From contig NZ_QVRA01000007.1 in NCBI RefSeq assembly GCF_003591655.1, positions 1-64,000 on the forward strand: DNA of 64,000 bases, written 5' to 3'. Positions 59,374-64,000 of the stretch are shown here, one piece after another. The position numbers were made by a program, and so were the translations under genes. Every line of letters starts with the position of its first letter. The first letter of the stretch is position 1. This stretch comes from Sphingobium terrigena (GTDB lineage: Bacteria > Pseudomonadota > Alphaproteobacteria > Sphingomonadales > Sphingomonadaceae). Below the pieces are notes generated by a model. The model made no database searches and was not told the origin of the DNA. It saw only the letters and a list, made by a program, of their open reading frames with translations.

Positions 59374-61929
59374 CTACTCCGCCGCCGCCGCCTTCTTCTT
59401 CGCGGGGGCCTTCTTCGCAGCCGGCTTCTTCGCCGCCGCCTTCTTGGGCGCGGCTTTCTTCTTCGCGCCCTTCTTGGCCGGTGCCGCCGCCGCGCGCGCG
59501 TCGATCAGTTGCGCGGCCTCCTCCAGTGTCAGCTGATCCTTGTCCACCGTCTTGGGCAGGGTCGCGTTGGTCGTGCCGTCGGTGACATAAGCGCCATAGC
59601 GCCCTTCCATCAGCTTGATCTCCAGCTCCGTACGCGGATGCGCGCCCAGCACCTTCAAAGGCTCCCGCCCGGCACTGCGCGGACCGCGGTTGGCCGCCTC
59701 CGCCAGCTTCACGACGGCGCTGTTCATCCCGACCTCGAAAATCTCCGACGTCGATGACAGCCGCCCATATTTGCCGTCATGCAGCAGATAGGGTCCAAAG
59801 CGCCCGATATTCGCCACGATCGGCTTGCCCGTTTCGGGGTGCAGGCCGATTTCGCGTGGCAGGCTCAGCAGCTTGACGCCCCAGTCGAGCGTCAGTTCGC
59901 CATCGGGCAGATCCTTGGGGATCGACCCGCGCTTGGCCTCCTTGCCCTCGCCCATTTCGATATAGGGACCAAAGCGGCCAGATTTCTTGACGATATCCTG
60001 CCCGGTTTCCGGATGCTTCCCCAGCACTTCCGGTCCCGTATCCTCGCCATCCTTGCCACCCGGCTGGCCGAATTTGCGGGTATATTTGCATTCCGGGTAA
60101 TTGGAGCAGGCGATGAACGCGCCAAAGCGCCCGCCACGCAGGGAAAGCTGCCCTTCCGCGCACAGCGGGCAGGCGCGCGGATTGCTGCCGTCGGCCTTGG
60201 GCGGGAACAGCATCGGCTCCAGAAACTTGTCCAGCGCTGCGGTAATGTCGCTCGGCTTCTGCTCCATGACCTCGGCTGTCTTGGGCTTGAAATCCTTCCA
60301 AAAGGCTTCCAGCACCGCCTGCCACTGGGCGCGACCACCGCTAATATCGTCCAGCTCGTCCTCAAGCCCCGCCGTGAAGTCATAGGAGACATAGCGCTCG
60401 AAAAAGCGCTCCAGGAAAGCCGTCACCAGCCGTCCGCTCTCCTCGGCGAAAAAGCGGTTCTTTTCGATCCGCACATAGTCGCGGTCTTTCAGCACCTGAA
60501 GCGTCGAGGCATAGGTGGACGGACGCCCGATCCCCAATTCCTCCAGCCGCTTGACGAGGCTGGCTTCGGAATAGCGCGGCGGCGGCTGGGTGAAATGCTG
60601 CTCGGCGCTCACCTTCTTCTTGGCGGGCGCGTCGCCCTCGCTCATGCGCGGCAGCAGCTTGCCGTCCTCGTCATCGCTATCGTCGCGGCCTTCCTCATAC
60701 AGCGCGAGGAAGCCGGGAAAGATCACCACCTGCCCCGTCGCGCGCAGCGTATGCGTGCCGGTGGCATCGTTCATGTCGATCGTTGTGCGTTCCAGCCGCG
60801 CAGACGCCATCTGGCTGGCCAGCGCCCGCTTGAACACCAGGTCATAGAGGCGCGCATGATCGCCGCTGCCCACCTTGTCGCGCGAAAAATCGGTCGGGCG
60901 GATGGCTTCATGCGCTTCCTGCGCATTTTTCGCCTTGGTCTGGTAGATGCGCGGCTTGTCCGGCACATAGCCGCCATCATAGCGCTGCGCGATCGCGGCG
61001 CGGGCGGCGGAAATGGCGCTGCTGTCCATCTGCACGCCGTCGGTCCGCATATAGGTGATCGCGCCATCCTCATACAGTTGCTGCGCGATCCGCATCGTGT
61101 GACTGGCGGAAAAGCCGAGCTTGCGCGCCGCTTCCTGCTGGATGGTCGATGTCGTGAAGGGCGGCGGCGGGTTGCGGGTGAGCGGCTTGGTCTCGACCTT
61201 CTCGACCGTGAAGCGCCCGGCCTCGACATCGGCCTTGGCCGCCATCGCGTCGCCCTCTCGGCCGATCGTCAGCCGCTCGATCTTCTCGCCCTTCCAGCGG
61301 ACGAGCCGCGCCGTAAAGGCAGTGCCGTCCTGTTCCATCTCCGCCGCGACCGACCAATATTCCTGGGGGGTGAAGCGCTCGATCTCCCGCTCCCGCTCCA
61401 CCACAAGCCGCAACGCGACCGACTGCACCCGGCCCGCCGACTTGGCACCGGGCAGCTTGCGCCACAGCACCGGCGACAGGGTAAAGCCCACCAGATAGTC
61501 GAGCGCCCGGCGCGCGCGATAGGCGTCGATCAGATCCTCGTCCAGCGCGCGGGGCTTCGCCATCGCGTCCAGCACGGCGGCCTTGGTGATCGCGTTGAAC
61601 GTCACCCGGTCCACTTGCGCCGGCAGCGCCTTCTTGGCGCGCAGCACCTCCTGCACATGCCAGCTGATCGCTTCCCCTTCGCGATCAGGGTCAGTCGCCA
61701 GGATCAATCGTGACGCGCCCTTGGCCGCGTCGCTGATGGCCTTGAGCTGCTTGCCCTTGTCGCCATAATTTTCCCACTGCATCGCAAAGCCGTCATCCGG
61801 GTCCACCGACCCGTCTTTGGCAGGCAGGTCGCGGATATGGCCGTAACTGGCCAGAACATGAAAATCCCCGCCCAGATATTTTTCGATGGTCTTGGCCTTG
61901 GCAGGCGATTCGACGATGACAAGCTGCAT
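59374..61929 (-). CDS. topA: DNA topoisomerase I
   Basis: TopA relaxes negative supercoils. The 851-aa protein has the Toprim domain (LVIVESPAKAKTIEKYLGGD, then DPDREGEAI), the catalytic GAITYMRTDGVQMD with Tyr293, and C-terminal repeats: a zinc finger (CPLCAEGQLSLRGGRFGAFI and ACSNYPECKY), GPYIEMGEGK and later repeats. The last about 40 residues are almost only Lys, Ala and Pro (PAKKGAKKKAAPKKAAAKKP), a basic tail that binds DNA, as in actinobacteria and sphingomonads. It is convergent with era. Length is typical of the group. Confidence 0.96.
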   Translation of the reverse strand: MQLVIVESPAKAKTIEKYLGGDFHVLASYGHIRDLPAKDGSVDPDDGFAMQWENYGDKGKQLKAISDAAKGASRLILATDPDREGEAISWHVQEVLRAKKALPAQVDRVTFNAITKAAVLDAMAKPRALDEDLIDAYRARRALDYLVGFTLSPVLWRKLPGAKSAGRVQSVALRLVVEREREIERFTPQEYWSVAAEMEQDGTAFTARLVRWKGEKIERLTIGREGDAMAAKADVEAGRFTVEKVETKPLTRNPPPPFTTSTIQQEAARKLGFSASHTMRIAQQLYEDGAITYMRTDGVQMDSSAISAARAAIAQRYDGGYVPDKPRIYQTKAKNAQEAHEAIRPTDFSRDKVGSGDHARLYDLVFKRALASQMASARLERTTIDMNDATGTHTLRATGQVVIFPGFLALYEEGRDDSDDEDGKLLPRMSEGDAPAKKKVSAEQHFTQPPPRYSEASLVKRLEELGIGRPSTYASTLQVLKDRDYVRIEKNRFFAEESGRLVTAFLERFFERYVSYDFTAGLEDELDDISGGRAQWQAVLEAFWKDFKPKTAEVMEQKPSDITAALDKFLEPMLFPPKADGSNPRACPLCAEGQLSLRGGRFGAFIACSNYPECKYTRKFGQPGGKDGEDTGPEVLGKHPETGQDIVKKSGRFGPYIEMGEGKEAKRGSIPKDLPDGELTLDWGVKLLSLPREIGLHPETGKPIVANIGRFGPYLLHDGKYGRLSSTSEIFEVGMNSAVVKLAEAANRGPRSAGREPLKVLGAHPRTELEIKLMEGRYGAYVTDGTTNATLPKTVDKDQLTLEEAAQLIDARAAAAPAKKGAKKKAAPKKAAAKKPAAKKAPAKKKAAAAE

Positions 61930-62052
61930 TTACGGCCCCGAACTTTGATGCCTCACACGTACGCGCGAGTCTGGAAGGCGATGACGGCGGGCGTCAAGCG
62001 GTGCGTGTGATTAGGGGAGATGTGAAACAAGCGCCAGCCCCTTGGCGCTGCC

Positions 62053-62103
62053 GTCATGCCAGCCTCTACCCCGTCATGCCAGCGAAGGCTGGCATCTCAG
62101 GCG
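62053..62103. repeat. GCCAGCxxxxGCTGGC repeat before the GIY-YIG gene
   Basis: GTCATGCCAGCGAAGGCTGGCAT is a 5'-3' hairpin preceded by an incomplete copy GTCATGCCAGC; a related GATGCCAGCCTTCG stretch lies at 62430. These resemble half units of the composite repeat family. Confidence 0.6.
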
Positions 62104-62104
62104 A

Positions 62105-62392
62105 CTACACGATGAAGTCGAAGAGATCGCGCCATTCCGGGTTCATTTCCTCGATCAACCGGATTTTCCATTCGCGCTTCCACGCCTTGATCGCTTTCTC
62201 CCGCGCTATGGCATCCGCGATATGATCATGGCGTTCCGCCAGAACGAGACGATGCAGATTATACTGGCGACAGAAATCCGACCCAACGCCGCGCCGATGC
62301 TGGTCCACGCGCGCATGGAGTAAATTGGTCACGCCAACATACAGCACGCCACGCGGCTTGTTGGTCATGATGTAGGTCCAGCCGCCGCGCAT
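62105..62392 (-). CDS. GIY-YIG nuclease superfamily protein (UPF0213-like)
   Basis: A 95-aa single-domain protein opening MRGGWTYIMTNKPRGVLYVG with the GVTNLLHARVDQHR block, the GIY-YIG pattern (here WTYIMTN...LYVGVT) and the Arg of the catalytic core; the KAIKAWKREWKIRLIEEMNP tail is typical of the short UPF0213 proteins. Role is unknown; DNA repair or restriction is possible. The ATG at 62392 is the family start; the frame is open 18 codons upstream but lacks similarity. No strong ribosome site. Confidence 0.85.
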   Translation of the reverse strand: MRGGWTYIMTNKPRGVLYVGVTNLLHARVDQHRRGVGSDFCRQYNLHRLVLAERHDHIADAIAREKAIKAWKREWKIRLIEEMNPEWRDLFDFIV

Positions 62393-62446
62393 GGGGCAAA
62401 TGTTACGCGCCGCCGCCCGAGATGCCAGCCTTCGCGGGACCAGCAA

Positions 62447-62973
62447 TGTTGTAACTCCTTGGAAATTGCGATCTGATCCGTGCCACGCCTAACCGGTTTA
62501 GCGGTCGCCGACAGCGGTGGATGGCTCGCCGACCATCCTCAGAAGGCGGAAAGAAATGCACGGCTTGCGGTTCGGCTAAATTGTAGGAAACCGTTCCCAG
62601 CCAATATATTGTCGAAACGACGCATCCACGTATCGGCCCTCCCAGGACAGAGTCTACTTAGGCGGAAAGGCGAGAAACCTCACCGGTCAAAGATATCAAT
62701 AGTTTACAATTTTAATGCGGATTTTATCACTATTTTTCAATAACTTGCTTAACGTCACTTTTTGCACCGCCGTCACAATAAGCCTGAGCGCGGCGTTCAA
62801 TTGGCCCCGAATTAGAACCTAGGAACTGCCGGGGTGCAGGTTATGTCCTGCAGGTCGCATGAATACGTATGTGGGATTATGTGCAGGCTGGCCAGCGCGA
62901 GCTAACGTTTTCCTACATTCGCGAGAGCGGCAAGAAGCGCCATTACAGGCGTCTTGGGGAGGGTGTTTCTACA
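62447..62973. other. 527-bp non-coding region before the TonB receptor
   Basis: I see no convincing gene here. The middle part is lower in GC than the rest (ATTTTTCAATAACTTGCTTA near 62731-62750) and may contain the receptor promoter; a short perfect palindrome ATACGTAT lies at about 62865. GGGGAGGG 15 bases before the ATG is the ribosome site. A small ORF at 62480-62743 overlaps but has no recognisable product. Confidence 0.5.
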
Positions 62974-64000
62974 ATGCACAATTTTTACTGTTCCGTCCTG
63001 CGCACGGCACTTATGGCAAGTGTTACGCTTTCTGTATCGTCGATCGCTTCCGCGCAAACGACCGATATGCCTGCCGCCGCCGACCAACCCGTCGATGCCA
63101 TCGTCGTCACCGGCATCCGCGCATCGCTGGCCTCCGCTGCCAAGATGAAGCGCGATTCGGTGTTGATCGTCGATTCCATCACCGCCGAAGATGTCGGCAA
63201 GCTGCCCGACGTCTCGATCGCGGACTCGCTCGCCCGCCTGCCGGGCGTCACCGCCCAACGTCTCGAAGGGCGCGACCAGCGCCTGTCGATCCGCGGCCTT
63301 GGCCCGGACTTTTCCACCACCCTGCTCAACGGGCGCGAACAGGTGACCGTCGGCGACAATCGCGGCGTGGAATATGATCAATATCCGTCCGAATTCTTCC
63401 AGAACGTCAATGTCTACAAGAGTTCCGACGCAGCCCTGATCGCGGCCGGCATTTCCGGCACGGTCGACCTTAGGATGCTCCGCCCGCTCGACAAGAATGA
63501 CCGCATCATCGCCGTTGCCCTGCGTGGCCAGATGAATGGCCTCGACAAGCTGAACCCGGATGGCGAACGTTATGGCTATCGCGCGTCGGCCACCTATGTC
63601 GATCAATATGCCGACGATACGCTGGGCCTCGCCATCGGCTTCTCCGCCTCGCACACCCCGTCGCAAAATGAGCGCTTCAACGCCTGGGGCTATCCGACCG
63701 ATGCGGACAACAACCTGATCATCGGCGGCGCCAAACCCTATGTCCAATCCAACCTGTTGAAGCGCTACGGCGCGGTCGCCACGCTGGAATGGCAGCCGAG
63801 CGACAATTTCCATTCGACCTTCGACGTCCTCTATTCGCATTTTGAGGAAGAACAGCGCCTGCGCGGCATCGAATTTCCGCTGGTCTGGGGCACCAATGTC
63901 GGCGTCAGCGATGTGACGGTGGAAGATGGCTTCGTCACCGGCGCGACCTTCAGCAACGTCTATGGCGTGCAGCGCAACGATTATAACAAGCGCACCGCCG
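62974..64000 (+). CDS. TonB-dependent outer-membrane receptor, N-terminal part
   Basis: The first 342 codons of a TonB-dependent receptor, running off the window. A signal peptide (MHNFYCSVLRTALMASVTLS, then VSSIASAQ) is followed by a TonB box-like DAIVVTGIRASL and the plug domain (about 45-165): DSVLIVDSITAEDVGKLPDV, SIADSLARLPGVTAQR and GRDQRLSIRGLGPDFST. Then barrel strands begin. The KLPDVSIADSL form belongs to the large Caulobacter/sphingomonad receptor group that often imports oligosaccharides. Substrate cannot be told; no regulator or hydrolase is visible downstream yet. Confidence 0.9.
   Translation, partial: MHNFYCSVLRTALMASVTLSVSSIASAQTTDMPAAADQPVDAIVVTGIRASLASAAKMKRDSVLIVDSITAEDVGKLPDVSIADSLARLPGVTAQRLEGRDQRLSIRGLGPDFSTTLLNGREQVTVGDNRGVEYDQYPSEFFQNVNVYKSSDAALIAAGISGTVDLRMLRPLDKNDRIIAVALRGQMNGLDKLNPDGERYGYRASATYVDQYADDTLGLAIGFSASHTPSQNERFNAWGYPTDADNNLIIGGAKPYVQSNLLKRYGAVATLEWQPSDNFHSTFDVLYSHFEEEQRLRGIEFPLVWGTNVGVSDVTVEDGFVTGATFSNVYGVQRNDYNKRTA

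Noticed and set aside
62480..62743. 87-aa frame before the TonB receptor
   Set aside because: No ribosome site and no recognisable composition or similarity; it probably reflects chance in a low-GC leader.
1..64000. CRISPR array, rRNA operon or restriction-modification genes
   Set aside because: No regularly spaced direct repeats and no such protein motifs were found on either strand.

Overview
The window is a high-GC stretch of an alphaproteobacterial chromosome, almost certainly a sphingomonad (Sphingobium, Sphingomonas or a close relative). Pointers are the secA/argJ pair, the divL-tsaE-amgK-murU-addB-addA-trxA cluster, a two-subunit propionyl-CoA carboxylase with a PccR-type regulator, a long archaeal/eukaryotic-like prolyl-tRNA synthetase, a Caulobacter/sphingomonad-style TonB receptor, and dense families of paired inverted repeats between genes. 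Genus is inferred from gene content and sequence style, not from a search.

Positions 1-2850 are the right end of an integrated element. It holds the first codons of an IS3-family transposase, a small helix-turn-helix gene with two tiny downstream genes, an unrecognised 226-aa gene, and a tyrosine integrase whose start region carries an alphaproteobacterial LexA-type box. Next to it lies a 23-bp fragment that fits the 3' end of a tRNA-His gene, which is probably the attachment-site remnant. The rest of the island lies to the left of the window.

From about 2860 on the content is core genome. Positions 2863-8657 carry a PilZ protein, secA, argJ, an inositol-phosphatase-family gene and trxA. Positions 8687-19547 are a tightly overlapping minus-strand cluster: addA and addB (double-strand-break repair), murU and amgK (cell-wall sugar recycling), tsaE (tRNA modification) and a DivL-type pseudo-histidine kinase with tyrosine in the phospho-acceptor position. 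Positions 19714-25191 carry ahcY, yqgE, a peroxiredoxin, AMP nucleosidase and a diguanylate cyclase. Positions 25223-32122 carry an M2 dipeptidase, an alpha/beta hydrolase, a VapBC-type toxin-antitoxin pair with a 31-bp perfect palindrome, asd and an S9 peptidase. A tRNA-Val, an entericidin-like lipoprotein, hslVU and proS follow. Positions 36646-39887 form a small polyhydroxyalkanoate-type module (phaR, a PhaC-like hydrolase, thiolase).

Positions 42805-53135 are the propionyl-CoA to succinyl-CoA pathway. pccB, mce, the methylmalonyl-CoA mutase, bioB, a 31-aa membrane peptide and pccA all read leftward, away from a divergent pccR. The intergenic region holds a cluster of TTTGCAAA-like half-sites. 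bioB supplies biotin for the carboxylase, so cofactor and enzyme genes travel together. The last part holds glutathione reductase, pgi, a lepB-rnc-era group, topA, a GIY-YIG gene and the first 342 codons of a TonB-dependent receptor.

I found no CRISPR array, no rRNA and no convincingly new multi-gene system. The most interesting leads are the unknown gene coupled to the integrase, the SOS-like control of that integrase, the 31-aa peptide in the propionate operon, a hairpin over the ribosome-binding site of the M2 peptidase, and the mosaic repeat families.
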